In this document: one piece after another, positions 53,800-64,000 of the stretch | How positions within the stretch are numbered: position 1 is the first letter of the stretch | How the letters are laid out: every line of letters begins with the position of its first letter | Assembly (NCBI GenBank): GCA_012934845.2 | Contig: WNNJ02000641.1 | Location: 182,421 to 246,420, forward strand | Reading direction: 5' to 3' | DNA: 64,000 nucleotides | Source: Pomphorhynchus laevis | Lineage: Eukaryota; Acanthocephala; Palaeacanthocephala; Echinorhynchida; Pomphorhynchidae | Position numbers and translations under genes: made by a program | The notes under the pieces: model-generated | Told to the model about the DNA's origin: nothing | Seen by the model: the letters and a program-made list of their open reading frames with translations, nothing else | Database searches by the model: none

Positions 53800-54880
53800 G
53801 GAATTAAAATCAATATGTAACGAAAAAAAGGGAAACATAATGGAAACAGAATGCAATTGCCAAAGTCTTAGTTTTGATAAAATAAATGAACATATATGTA
53901 CCCATAATCTAGAATTTATTGAAAATTGTTAATTAAGAAAGCTGTAATCAAAAGGGTATAAATATAGATTAAATAATAACAACGACAAAAATAAAATTTT
54001 CAATTCGTTATATAATAACTTAAATGATTACTTTAGTAAGCTGATTAAAAGTGAAAGCTAGAATATATCTAAGATAAACATTTGGAAAGATTATATATTT
54101 GATAAAATTAAAAATAAAATGAAAATAACAAACAATTATAAAAGTAAAGATATGTATAAAGAACTTACTAAATTAAAGGATAACTATATAATAACAACTA
54201 TTGATAAAGTTAGTAATAATTTTGTCTTCATATGCAAAACGCTTTATTATGATATACTAATGAAAGAGGTTAATTCTAATGATTTAAATGTAAATCCAAC
54301 ATATGAACGTAGTGAGTTGAGTTTTGAAACAATTATTACAAGTCACTGTTATATAATAGATAAAAAGGGTATAAAGGTTGAATCAGATAATACTATACAT
54401 ATATTATATTATAATCCAAAATTACATAATCCAATAAAACCTAGGTTTATATGTAGTGCTTTTAAATGTTCATTGAAACCACTTTCTGTTTATATGGATA
54501 AAATACTGAAAGTAATTAAAGCACACTTCAAAAAATATTGTAAGGTAATCGAAATCAACACTGGTACAAAACACTATTTCAGTATTAATTCTACAAAAGA
54601 ATTTTTAGAACAGACAAAAGGAATAAATTTTCAAAATATAAATACATACGATTTTAGTACGCTTTATGCAAATCTAGATTTAGTAGATATTAAAGAAGCG
54701 TTAGTAAAATTAATTAACCTTATATTCGGAAAAAGATATACATATATATGTTATAATAACTATAACGTATATCTTACAAAAATTAAACCATCAAGTAAAT
54801 ATAAATATACTGATAATATTAAATTATAAGAATCGTTAAATATTTTAATAAATATTTAAATATTTAACTAAATTTAATAT
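53800..54880 (+). mobile_element. Penelope-like PLE-2, N-terminal region and RT part
   Basis: Upstream of the open frame, ETECNCQSLSFDKINEHIC and FIENC/LRKL/SKGYKYRL match the PLE N-terminal CxC block with the 'GPKYR' motif. The open frame 54119-54829 (236 codons) covers the RT fingers and motif A: NYIITTIDKVSNNFVFICK, HILYYNPKLHNPIKPRFI, VIEINTGTKHYFSINST, NINTYDFSTLYANLDLVDIK. TYDFSTLYxNL is diagnostic of PLEs. The 3' half of RT is missing here and appears at 56040-56412. Confidence 0.88.
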
Positions 54881-54924
54881 TAATATTAATATTTTTAATA
54901 TTAAATATTAAAATATTAAATACG

Positions 54925-55257
54925 TACAATTTTAGTACGCTTTATACAAATCTAGATTTAGTAGATATTAAAGAAGCGTTAGTAAAATTAATTGATGAGA
55001 TGCTATATATCTTACTGACATGTTGAGAAATGAACAAGCAGATACAACCTTTAAATAATTTTGATTTATTAAAATATTTAAGGATTCTAATTATGTGCTC
55101 TAAAAATTCTTTTATGGAATTAAAATAATGGCTATAACGGGTATAAAGGTTGAATCGGATAATAAAACTATACCTATATTATATTGGAATCCAAAATTAC
55201 ATAAAAATCCAATAAAACCTAGGTTCATATGTAGTGCGTTTAAATGTACATTAAATC
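54925..55257 (+). mobile_element. PLE-2 RT fragments, duplicated pieces
   Basis: 54925-55020 repeats the TYNFSTLYTNLDLVDIKEA segment. 55130-55257 repeats GIKVESDNKTIPILYWNPK and KNPIKPRFICSAFK. The order is reversed relative to the protein, so the pieces were rearranged. They stop at the edge of the GC-core repeat copy 3. Confidence 0.78.
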
Positions 55258-55672
55258 AACTAACTGAGCCTACGTATTTAATATAATTATAAAATAAACA
55301 AAACATAATAATGCTAAATAAAAATTTAATATCTAAATAATAAAATTAAAAATTGTTTTTAGATTTTCTATAATTTAAATCACGTTAAAATAAAAAATTA
55401 AAATTTAAAATAAACGTCATGTTTATGAATTGACTAATAAAAAACAGACGCTGTATCAGAATAAGAATTATAGGTCATCAGGAGGAACTGCTATGTTATC
55501 AGGTTTCGGCCCCTAACTCCTCTACCCAACATAGCAGCGGGGCCAAATACATGCTAATGATGTATTTCCTCTAATAAAACTATCTAGTATCTTATTCTAA
55601 TACAAAGTATATTATTTATTATCCATCCATAAAAATTTGCCACTTAAGAGTTTAAATTTATTCTTTATATTA
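55258..55672 (-). mobile_element. Dispersed GC-core repeat, copy 3
   Basis: Minus-strand full copy matching 17938-18395 from end to end, including the ATAAAGAATAAATTTAAACT start and the TACGTAGGCTCAGTTAGTT tail. The core stem CTGCTATG / CATAGCAG is perfect. It is flanked on both sides by PLE-2 RT pieces, so it inserted into PLE-2 or belongs to its termini. Confidence 0.8.
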
Positions 55673-55864
55673 TTGTGTTGATTTATATATTTTACTATTT
55701 TCTGCTTGATGTTATTTTTATAGTAACCTAGTTTAAAATATGTATCTATTAAATTATTTAAATGATTTTGAAGAAAGCCAATATCATTACATATTGTTGC
55801 AATTCTTAAAATTTCATTATTTAAAAATGAATTATTTCATTATTCATTATTTTTTTTTCTATCT

Positions 55865-56412
55865 TCAAAAAATATTGTAAGGTAATCGAAATTAATACTG
55901 CTATAAAACACTATTTCAGTATTAATTCTACAAAAGAATTTTTAGAACAGACAAAAGAAATTAATTTTCAAAATATAAATACATACGATTTTAGTACGCT
56001 TTATACAAATCTAGATACTATAACGCCTATCTAACAAAAATTAAACCATTAAGTAAATATAAATATATGGATAAAATTGAATTAATAGAATCCTTAAAAA
56101 TTTTGATAAATCAAAATTATTTAAAAGTAGGGACATCTATATTTAGACAAGTAAAACGTGTTCCAATGGGTAATAGTAGCCCAATTATAGCTGACTTGTT
56201 TTTAAGCTTTATAGAATATGAATTTGTTCTTAACTGTGTAAAAACTAAATCTAAACAATATAAATATATGAAATATATGTTTCGATACATTGATGATATA
56301 TGTGTATTTAATTCTAATAATTTTTATTCAATTAGTTGGCACATTTATCCAAAAGCCTTATTCTTAACAATACCTATATTAATGATAAAGAAGGTGTATA
56401 TCTAGATATGAA
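55865..56412 (+). mobile_element. PLE-2 RT fragment, 3' half of RT
   Basis: It starts with KKYCKVIEINTAIKHYFSIN and TYDFSTLYTNLD, then jumps to the open frame 56067-56405: GTSIFRQVKRVPMGNSSPII, DLFLSFIEYEF, MFRYIDDICVFNS (motif C, FRYIDDI). It ends at a YLDMNIK-like word beside the tail of the GC-core repeat. The catalytic DD is intact. Confidence 0.85.
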
Positions 56413-56419
56413 CATTAAA

Positions 56420-56550
56420 TTTTTATTTTAATTTGATATAAATTATAAAAAATATCAATTATTTAATATTAATTAATTTTTTATTACTTAACTATTATTT
56501 TGAATTATTTTTGATTTGCAATATAAAATACGTAGACTCAGTCAGCTTAT
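56420..56550 (+). mobile_element. Tail-only copy of the GC-core repeat
   Basis: It matches only the 3' AT-rich tail (TATAAATTATAAAAAATAT and ATACGTAGACTCAGTCAGCT) of the dispersed repeat and abuts the PLE-2 RT fragment directly. Confidence 0.6.
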
Positions 56551-56631
56551 TTAATTAATTAATTAAATCATAATAGCTGTAATTTTGTTTATTTGTTTAA
56601 TAATAATTATATAATAATAAAGTATTATAAT

Positions 56632-56772
56632 TATGTTTACATTATATAAAACATTATATAAAACATTATATTATATTACATTACATTACATTACATTATA
56701 TTATATTATATTACATTATATCATTACATTATATTACATTATATTACATTACATTACATTATATAAAACATT
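56632..56772. repeat. ATTACATTATATT microsatellite
   Basis: Imperfect iterations of ACATTATATT and ATTACATT. Confidence 0.9.
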
Positions 56773-57330
56773 TCACGGAATAATTTTGTCGATACAAAAC
56801 TTGAATTTTTTATTTAGAAAGTTTATGCAATTTAAATTGATTTGCATCTCAAAAGATATTAAATATTCTAGACGATATATTTTATCGCTAAATTCAAAAT
56901 TAAAAATTTTTACAGATCAAAATATAGAACTCTAAAATAGACTATTTCTAAACTATTTTAAAATTTGATTATTTTAAAATAATCGAAAAATACAATGTAA
57001 ATTTCTATTTACCATATTATCTGCTAATTTATTAAATATTAAATATTATATATTTTTTAACGATTTTGATATTGTCTAACAAAGTAATGAAAATGTCTAA
57101 TAAAGTAATGCAATGATGCCTTTTTCTTAATTTTTTATTGTATTTATAATTGCAAATTTATAAATCACAACATAAGTAAACGTTTTCCTGACTATACTTT
57201 ATCAACTGGTATATTTTTATTCTGAAACTCAATCTGTTCATAAAAATACATGAAGAAATCAAAAAGATTTATTAAAAATATGTCTTTTAGACCTAGTTTT
57301 AAATCTATTGAAAACAAAGCATTTAGGAAA
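56773..57330. other. AT-rich stretch without recognisable gene
   Basis: Nothing recognised on either strand. Confidence 0.5.
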
Positions 57331-57334
57331 TGTA

Positions 57335-57520
57335 TTGCTTGCGTATATTTGGCACAGCTTCCAAATATTAAGTCAATTAATAGAGGCCGAAACCTTATAG
57401 CATCGTAGTTCATGTTGGTGACCTCCAATGCTTATTGTAAAACATTGTACATTATCAATTAATAAATTTATAAAAATACCAAGTTACAAATATTCTTTTT
57501 AGAATAAATATATTTCCATT
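57335..57520 (+). mobile_element. Diverged copy of the GC-core repeat
   Basis: TTGGCACAGCTTCCAAATAT, GAGGCCGAAACCTTATAGCA and TGGTGACCTCCAATGCTTAT line up with the core of copies 1-3 at about 70% by eye, and the following AAAATACC/TTTATAAA tail also aligns. An older relative. Confidence 0.55.
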
Positions 57521-58065
57521 TTTTAATTTATAGTAGGAAACTACTACCAAACAAGAATTGTATCTAATGAAATCAATAGCTGTTCGGAAAATTTTGAAGA
57601 TTCTCATGCTAGAGCCGTCAATCATTTAGCAATTATTGATATGTACAATTGACTTATGAGCACATATTCCTTAAAGTAAATACACATCATTAAATTTTCA
57701 AATGCATTGGCGTTTATTGTCTTAATTTTTTATAAATAAAATGCATAAAAATATAATTTTTTAATATAATAAATATTATACAAAATATAATAGATAATAT
57801 ATTATTTTTTAAGGATTTTAAAAATTATAAATCTTAAATTTTACTGGAAATTTTTTTATCTGCAACACCGGACATTTCATAAAATGTCCTGTGTTACCAA
57901 ACACGTTTCATAAACTGTAAAGTATTTACGAAACCCATTATGAAAATATTACAAATTACAGATTTTATAACAATATTTTTTATATAATTAATTTTTCCAT
58001 AAAATTAACGTTTAAGAAATTACAAATTTTATGAAATTTTTAAAATTACAAGAATCTTTAATAGT
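57521..58065. other. AT-rich stretch without recognisable gene
   Basis: 57935-58060 has words (ATTTTATGAAATTT, ATAAAATTAA) similar to 60680-60960, so the ubiquilin-RLE block is bordered by the same kind of AT-rich sequence on both sides. Confidence 0.45.
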
Positions 58066-58074
58066 TCTACATCC

Positions 58075-59520
58075 ATATTTACGTCCCAAAGCGCTCCAAT
58101 CTGCCAATCTTAGATGCAACAAGCGCTCTAAGATTGGCTATGAAATCCCACTGTTTGCATTTGTTAACGTTCGAATGCATAAAGTTTTTCTGGAGTGTAG
58201 TTTGGTTGTTGATTTGTCAGCTGATGCTGCTGAAGATGAAGACGATTTAATAGTTGAAACAACGGAACAGTATAACCTTGATTTGAATTTTGTAAATTTT
58301 GAGATGCTGTTGTTGTATAAGCTGTTTGTCTATTGCTTGGTGATTGAACAGAATCCACATTAGATGAAGAAGGTTGACTATTCATTTGATTATCGACTAG
58401 ACCGCTTATATTTGAAGATATCAACTGTGAATATACTTGTGGGGATGTGTTCCTAAGGCGAATTAGGTTCTGTAGAATTTGTACTATCGTCCTCAATGCT
58501 CGAGGATTTGTGTATAGAGCACGAATTTCAGGTATTGGCCACTGATTTATAAACTCATGAATTACACGATGTACTTGTTCTCCTTGTCTTTCGTCCTGTA
58601 CAAATTCATATGTACGCAGCAGATTAAGTAGAATGCCAGGATCGCTGATAAAATCATCCATATTTGTATTAAACTAGATTCCCGCAACATATCGATTAAC
58701 ATGCTAGGATTTTCAGCAACGTCTACTAATAATTAGCGTAGCTGTTGAGGGTTCATCGTATAATACCGATTAGTGTTTTCGCTTGATGTAGATTGCAAAG
58801 GCGAATCTAACCGGTTTGTATTAGATACATATGATCTAGACGAATCGACTAAATTAAATGGCAAATGATTTAAAATGGATGCAGATCGATTATTTTGAAA
58901 TGCTGTATTCTGATATGCCCACGGGTTAAGCAGGGGGTTTGTATTTTTAGTTCCTACTTGACTAGTGTTAGCTGTACTAGATGAGCTAGAATTAGTATTT
59001 AAAGGATTATCACCAAACTGTTCCTGTGCCGGATTAAGTATTAGTTCTTGAAAATCGCGATAAATTCTCTGTAGAACATTATATCCGCTCGATAAACTCT
59101 TAAGGTTAATCAGGACCCTATCATGGTTTCTCATAATTTCCTGTAGTGTTGCAGGATTACGAATCATTTCCATTGTTTGACGCATTAAATCCGGATTGTT
59201 AACAAATTGTGAAACCTCGTGGTTCTGATCCCTCACTCTTTGCATTTGTGGATTGTTAAGCATAATTGATCTAAGCAATGCAGGATTACTCATAAGTCCT
59301 TGAGCCATATGATTACTTAGAAAGATTTAAATTGTATGTGGATCAGTCTGAATAGTGCCAAAAATATTTTGCTGAATTTCATTAAAATTTAAATTTTCAA
59401 ATGGAAGGCTCGAAAATGATACAAGTGGTAATCCGGATAATGTCGCAGTTCCATCAGTATGTTGATCAATATTCGATTGTTGCGATACTGACCGTTCTTT
59501 AATTGTTGGTGATTACAGAA
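58075..59520 (-). pseudogene. UBQLN: Ubiquilin processed pseudogene
   Basis: On the minus strand it matches the proteasome-shuttle protein ubiquilin from the first STI1-linker to the UBA domain. Readable parts: LSGLPLVSFSSLPFENLNFN, MAQGLMSNPALLRSIM, NNPQMQRV, NNPDLMRQTMEMIRNPATLQ, EIMRNHDRVLINLKSLSSGYN, NPAQEQFGDNPL, AENPSMLIDMLRES, a second STI1-like NPRALRTIVQILQNL, QQPNYTPEKLYAFERQQMQT and a UBA remnant GFHSQ/ANLRALVAS. The ubiquitin-like N-terminus is absent. Lesions: TAA at 59329-59327 where CAA is expected, a stop at 58735-58733, a frameshift near 58660 and another in the UBA near 58130. No introns separate the parts and no poly(A) tail survives. I infer a 5'-truncated old retrocopy. 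Confidence 0.82.
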
Positions 59521-59689
59521 GCGACAAAGAAGCATTATTCATTTGATTAGTTGTGGAGGGATTTTCCGAAGGTCGTCGTGGAGACATATGTCGCAGGACA
59601 GGCATAGCAAACTCAAAATGGTCGTCGTTGACGACGAGAGCTGTCCGAATATTGGAGTCATGAACTATACCTCAACTGTCTGGGCCGCG

Positions 59690-60655
59690 GGCAGTGCAAT
59701 GTTGCTCATAGTAAAGAGTCGAGGAGATGGGTCATCACAATATCCAAGACTTTTCTCTAGTAGGGGTTGGCCCATCTCGTCGAGACTTTTGAGGATCGCT
59801 TTAGCATTTCCTTTCATCAGTGCGACGGACATGCGCTGAAATAGCTAACCCGCTGTGCTGCAATAAGGGGTACCGTTTCTACATGACATAGAACGAGCAA
59901 TGAAACGAATTAGCTTTCCCCTTTGGGGTTCCATTCTCCGTATGTCTCAACAACTGCTGCCGCAAAACTGTATCTATTCTCCTCTAATTTGCGTTTTTAT
60001 TTCCTTTCCTTGATACATGTGGCGTATTTGATTGCGGCATAGACAGGAATCTCAGAAGCTATGGAAATATAAGCATTTTGTTGAAGGTTGGTTACAGTAA
60101 AATCAACTGCTAAAGGAGGGTCCTTATAAAATAGAATGTCCCGCCGGTCTCTCCTGCAAACCACGAACTAGGTTGGTTACTTCCTTTGTTACCCTAAATC
60201 CAGCAGAAACCTCTGCTTGAAAGACCGTATCCCTCAAGCTATCATGTCGAATGCCGGGGTGGTCTCCAAACTGGCATGTTAGGGCGTGAAAGACGAATTT
60301 GTCTGCTATCCTAAGGCAGCGTCTACATCGATAATCACTTTTACAGAGAGACATCTTTAGCCATAGACGTAAAAGCACAACAAATTAATTTGGTGCCAAG
60401 TTCATATGTGTGGCTTTGATATGAACGACTTGCAGCCAAGCACACGCGTGTGGGCATGAAACTGCCAATAATCGGGCAGCATTGAAGCGTCGGCATTCTC
60501 CAGTAGCCTGAGGCGTGACACTCCGACAATGTTACAAGATAATCCTCGTTGATTTGATAGGGGATTTCCGACATGTTGCGGAATGTTAGTTTGAACGGAT
60601 TCGTACCCAGGGAAAGTTTTAGGGTCAAGGTTCAACTATCTAGCGATAGTGTCTA
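59690..60655 (-). mobile_element. RLE-type retroelement, second lineage, 3' part
   Basis: On the minus strand: RLLENADASMLPDYWQF, RVLGC, a cysteine knuckle CRRCLRIADKFVFHALTC, IRHDSLRDTVFQA, AGFRVTKEV, GLQERPA(D) then a decayed AVDFTVT-like strand, an AVVETYGEWNP-like block and RMSVALMKGNAKAILKSL at the end. The RPAD...VDxTV pair is the PD-(D/E)XK core of the restriction-like nuclease. It differs from the 28-38 kb family in knuckle spacing and in the terminal block, so it is a separate lineage. The RT is missing upstream of about 60650. Several frameshifts. Confidence 0.75.
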
Positions 60656-60664
60656 CACTGGACA

Positions 60665-61080
60665 GGAAGGCTGACTGAGTTTATGAAATTAATTTAATGA
60701 AATTAAATGAAATGAATTGAATTTATCTTATGAAATTAATTCATTTATTGTTTGTGAAATTAATTTAATTTATTTTTCATGAAATTAACTTTTTAAAAGA
60801 TTATAGATTTTATAAAAAATTAATTTTTTCACAAATTTATTTTTTTATAAAATTAATTTTTAAAAATTACAATTTGATGAAAAAAAATTATAGATTTTAT
60901 GAAAAAAATTCATAAAATTAATATTTACTGATTTTATGAAAAGTTTAAATTAATTTGTAATAAATTACCAAGAATTGATTTATTAATTAAATGAATTTTT
61001 GAATTAATTTAAAATAATCATAAATATCAAAAAATAAGTTCTAAAATATGACTTTGGCCCACTCAATAATTACTTTTAAC
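60665..61080. repeat. Degenerate AT-rich iterations (ATGAAATTAATTTAA type)
   Basis: Loose tandem and dispersed copies of TATGAAATTAATT and TTTTATAAAATTAATTTT. No gene. Confidence 0.6.
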
Positions 61081-61346
61081 TCTTCTTAATATTATAGTGC
61101 ATTCAAGCACTATATCGAATCGGAAGCCACAAAGCAAAATTTTTATTTTTAGCTGACTCTATCAATACTACCGTTATTAGCAGCAGTCTATTGTCTCCCC
61201 CCCCCAAACAAACGCTGATTTGCACAAGCATTCCAAAATTTATGAGAAATAAAAATGTGGTCGGTGTTGTCACATATGAAAAAATCAATGAAATATTTTT
61301 AAGCTCTAACTGCTAACTTCTCTTTTAGCTTCTCTATTTTCCATCA

Positions 61347-61736
61347 ATGATGACAACATTATTGCTGACCCTCTTATGCAATATCCTGTTTTGTTCTTCC
61401 TTTACTAACAAATTCTTTTATATAGAAGAAAAAGAAGGTTCTCTTTACTTCAAAAAAATAAACTATAACAATAAGATTGTCAATTTTTCTTTTTATATCT
61501 TATTCTATCTCTCTTTCACATTTCTTCAGTATTTTTTTCTTTTTGTAATCGTCAACAAAAATTCATGCGTTAAGCTTTTTTCCTGTTTTACACAGAATAG
61601 CGCATTTGTGTGTGCGAACATTTCGCTTCCTTATTTTTTTGTACAAAGACTGAAGAAAACGATTCTCTATAAATATAAATTAACCCAAGGTATTTTGAAA
61701 ATAGAAGGCATGAACTTTAATGATTCTAACTTTTAG
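61347..61736 (+). CDS. Unrecognised 129-codon open frame, hydrophobic
   Basis: It begins MMTTLLLTLLCNILFCSS, which resembles a signal peptide or membrane anchor, with a second hydrophobic stretch FYILFYLSFTFLQYFFLFVI. Length is notable for AT-rich DNA, but the composition (Phe, Leu, Ile, Lys, Asn) is what T-rich random sequence gives, and there is no family match. More likely chance than a gene. Confidence 0.15.
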   Translation: MMTTLLLTLLCNILFCSSFTNKFFYIEEKEGSLYFKKINYNNKIVNFSFYILFYLSFTFLQYFFLFVIVNKNSCVKLFSCFTQNSAFVCANISLPYFFVQRLKKTILYKYKLTQGILKIEGMNFNDSNF

Positions 61737-61739
61737 GAA

Positions 61740-62600
61740 ATTCAAAAAATTTTTACCTCAAGTGAAAAAAACATCTAACTGTCGAAATATTAACAATAAA
61801 GGGACTTTAACATTTATTAAATTTTAAATTTAGCGATATTCAATAGTTCATCGTTATGATGCAAGTGATTATTTTAATGAAGTATTGAAATTTACACGTT
61901 AGTTTGTGATTACGTATTTTAATTTCAATAATAGTCATTTAGTAATATGTAATTTTGAGGTAATAAAATAAACAATTATGCTTGTTGCTTAAGTTCAAAA
62001 GCGGTAATAACGAATAAATTATAAATTAGAAAAAAACCTTATTATTTACAAAATAACAAATATAATTAATGAATTATATTTTTGGTACTTAAAAATATTA
62101 AAATCATATAATAACTAAATAATATAAAAATTATAAAATTGATGAAATTTATAAAATTCTAAATTGATGAAAGCATAAATAAAAGGATATATACTGATCT
62201 GGACTGAATAAGTAGCCTGTGAATATTTTTGGTACACTTTACTTTTACACAGCCGAAAGCGACCAAGTCTTGGCTTTTAATATAATTTTAAATTTAAATT
62301 TGAGATTTTGCATTATCTGGTATACTTATCTTAGTATAATAATACTTAACTTAGTATAATACTTACCTTAATATAATAATTACATATGTATCATATTAAA
62401 TTACTTAAGTATCAAGTCGAAAGTTTAAATCAAATCTTCGTATTTCATTATTACGAAATAAAGGTAGATACACATTTATATAGATATATTTATAGATATA
62501 TTTATTGTGCACATTTTATGCTTCACAGACGAAATTAAACATTGTGAATTCAATGTCAGCGTTATATTTTACTTTGAAGCAGAAACATTAGTCTTCTTCT
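61740..62600. other. AT-rich stretch without recognisable gene
   Basis: Nothing recognised. Confidence 0.5.
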
Positions 62601-62605
62601 CAAGA

Positions 62606-62790
62606 GGACGTTCCCCAGAGCAAAGGCTAAGGTTTCTTAAGCTCCTCATTTCTCGTTTACCCAGCATAGTCCGCGCCGATTGGATCCTTCGGGGGAGGAG
62701 GGGTGAAAGACCCCGGGTGGTTCAGTCGGAAAGCGGCGTGTTGGATCGGTTGGGGCGGCTCAGATCCCCCTGGACCTGAGGCCATGAAAG
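62606..62790 (+). mobile_element. Dispersed tRNA-promoter-like repeat (SINE candidate), copy X
   Basis: GC-rich island in AT-rich DNA, homologous to 51720-51920 and partly to 17128-17240. Box-A-like TGGTTCAGTCGG (62718-62729) matches the pol III A-box consensus. Box-B-like GGCTCAGATCC (62757-62767) matches 8 of 11 positions, with 27 nt between them. The 3' side reads CTGGACCTGAGGCC and AAAGAGAAAGGGAAGATGAA. A frame of 90 codons through it (62507-62779) also appears in part in copy Y, so a coding origin cannot be fully excluded. Confidence 0.65.
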
Positions 62791-64000
62791 AGAAAGGGAA
62801 GATGAAAAAACGAAGGAAAATTCTGTCATTTTTTATCTGAGTTGGTTATGACCTACATTTTTTTTATTCTTGCATGCTATATTTTGGTGTATTTTATAAA
62901 GTCTTTATTTATTTAGAAACAGTTAATGAAAGGACAATTAGCAAAAAAAATATTTTTTTGATGATGCTAGTAGTGTGCATTGTTAACAAATAAATCAAGT
63001 CACTTGTCGTTAATCAACTGATCCATCCTCAAATTTATAGACTTAAAAAGCTATAAGTGGACCAGAATAAAAACTTACTAATCATTCGAAAAATTTAATT
63101 ATTTACAATTGCTGGCTCTAATATTTTTATATGTAAAAATATATTGAATATATAATATGTAAATACTTTTATGAATTTCTGAATAAAATCGTTGTAAAAT
63201 CCTTTATTTTTATGTATTTACAAATTAAAAATATTGTGAAATTACATGTTTAATATAAATTAAATCTGATATTTACTCATTTGCATTATCAAATACTCAA
63301 TTATAATAACGAAAAATCGTCGATAAAACTCGCTTTAAGCGCATGCTTTAAAATCGAATTAAATAAAATTTAGTTTTAAAGTAATTATGTCTTATTTAAC
63401 GATATTAATAATCAAAATAAAACTATATTTTTAAATATTAAATAAACATTCGAATTGTTTATAAATAAATGTAGTTTTTAAATAAAGATTTGGTTTTTAT
63501 TATGTTTATTTAATTTCAAGCGATTAATAAGGCATAACTAAATCTTTTAAAATTTTAGAAGTATAAATTAAGAATGAAATAAGCTTGTTAAAACTTGAAA
63601 AATTAAATGAATAATTTCAATTTGTGGAAATATCTTAGTGTTATTGAAATATATTATAGTTTTAATAAAATGTCTCTAATAGATTGAAGATGTGATTTCT
63701 ATTTTTTGTGAACGAATTAATTCGAGCTTGTGGAATATGTCGTATGACGGCATAAGCAATTTTATTCAGACAAGACAAACTTAAAACTTTAACATATCGC
63801 AGATCTAATGCAGCATAATTTCATGAAAATTCATTGAAATTTAGATTTTTATTTTACGGTTTAGTGTGAAATGATGCAAATTTCCTAACTTTCACATAAA
63901 AATAATAAAAATAAAATATTTAAAAATTACATAAAAATATAATATAAAAATATTACATAATATACAAATAAAATGTAATATTATATTTAAATAATATATA
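62791..64000. other. AT-rich stretch to the window edge
   Basis: No gene, repeat or exon recognised. Confidence 0.5.

Noticed and set aside
61200-61206. C homopolymer as a functional element
   Set aside because: A short C run with no context suggesting more than a simple repeat.
62718-62767. Functional tRNA gene
   Set aside because: Box A is good but box B is weak, and no acceptor stem or anticodon arm can be folded.

Overview
The window is AT-rich animal DNA (roughly 70% A+T by eye). Three host proteins are recognisable: an ethanolamine-phosphate cytidylyltransferase (PCYT2) N-terminal half at the left edge, a complete five-exon gene for the ESCRT-III subunit CHMP6/VPS20 in the middle (30859-48806), and a decayed ubiquilin retrocopy near 58-59.5 kb. 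GT-AG introns, non-LTR retrotransposons of several clades, Penelope-like elements (PLEs) and Gypsy fossils point to an invertebrate metazoan. I cannot fix the phylum from sequence alone.

Left part (1-30 kb): a 19-bp minisatellite (30-1265) lies beside the PCYT2 exon. Then comes a retroelement graveyard. Four relatives of one CR1/L2-like LINE family lie at 3.9-5.3 (A), 6.4-9.3 (B), 12.1-16.1 (C) and 18.6-23.2 kb (D, minus strand), plus a fragment at 5.9-6.4 kb. Copy C sits inside a Gypsy fossil (10.4-17.1 kb); other Gypsy fossils are at 3.4-3.8, 9.3-10.0 and 23.4-24.3 kb. A truncated I/Jockey-type LINE (25.2-27.7 kb, minus) follows.

Middle part (30.8-48.8 kb): CHMP6 has exons 30859-30930, 40591-40700, 45810-45897, 48397-48655 and 48700-48806. 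Together they encode 211 residues and start with a myristoylation-type MGFLVS. Introns of 9.7, 5.1 and 2.5 kb are filled with retroelements; the last intron is only 44 nt. Intron 1 holds three copies of a retroelement with a reverse transcriptase (RT) and a restriction-like endonuclease (RLE), plus two foldback elements. Introns 2 and 3 hold PLE pieces and palindromic elements whose arms carry hammerhead-ribozyme-like cores.

Right part (49-64 kb): more foldbacks, a shuffled PLE block (53.8-56.4 kb), copies of a dispersed repeat with a GC-rich structured core, a tRNA-promoter-like dispersed repeat, the ubiquilin pseudogene, a second RLE-retroelement lineage (59.7-60.7 kb), and long AT-rich stretches with nothing recognisable.

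Most promising for follow-up: (1) the hammerhead-like motifs in PLE-associated palindromes; (2) the RLE-retroelement family with a shared 3' terminal tag; (3) the GC-rich folded repeat core; (4) LINE copies B and C, which share inactivating lesions in a patchwork suggesting gene conversion; (5) the CHMP6 gene, invisible to simple ORF scanning because its exons are short.
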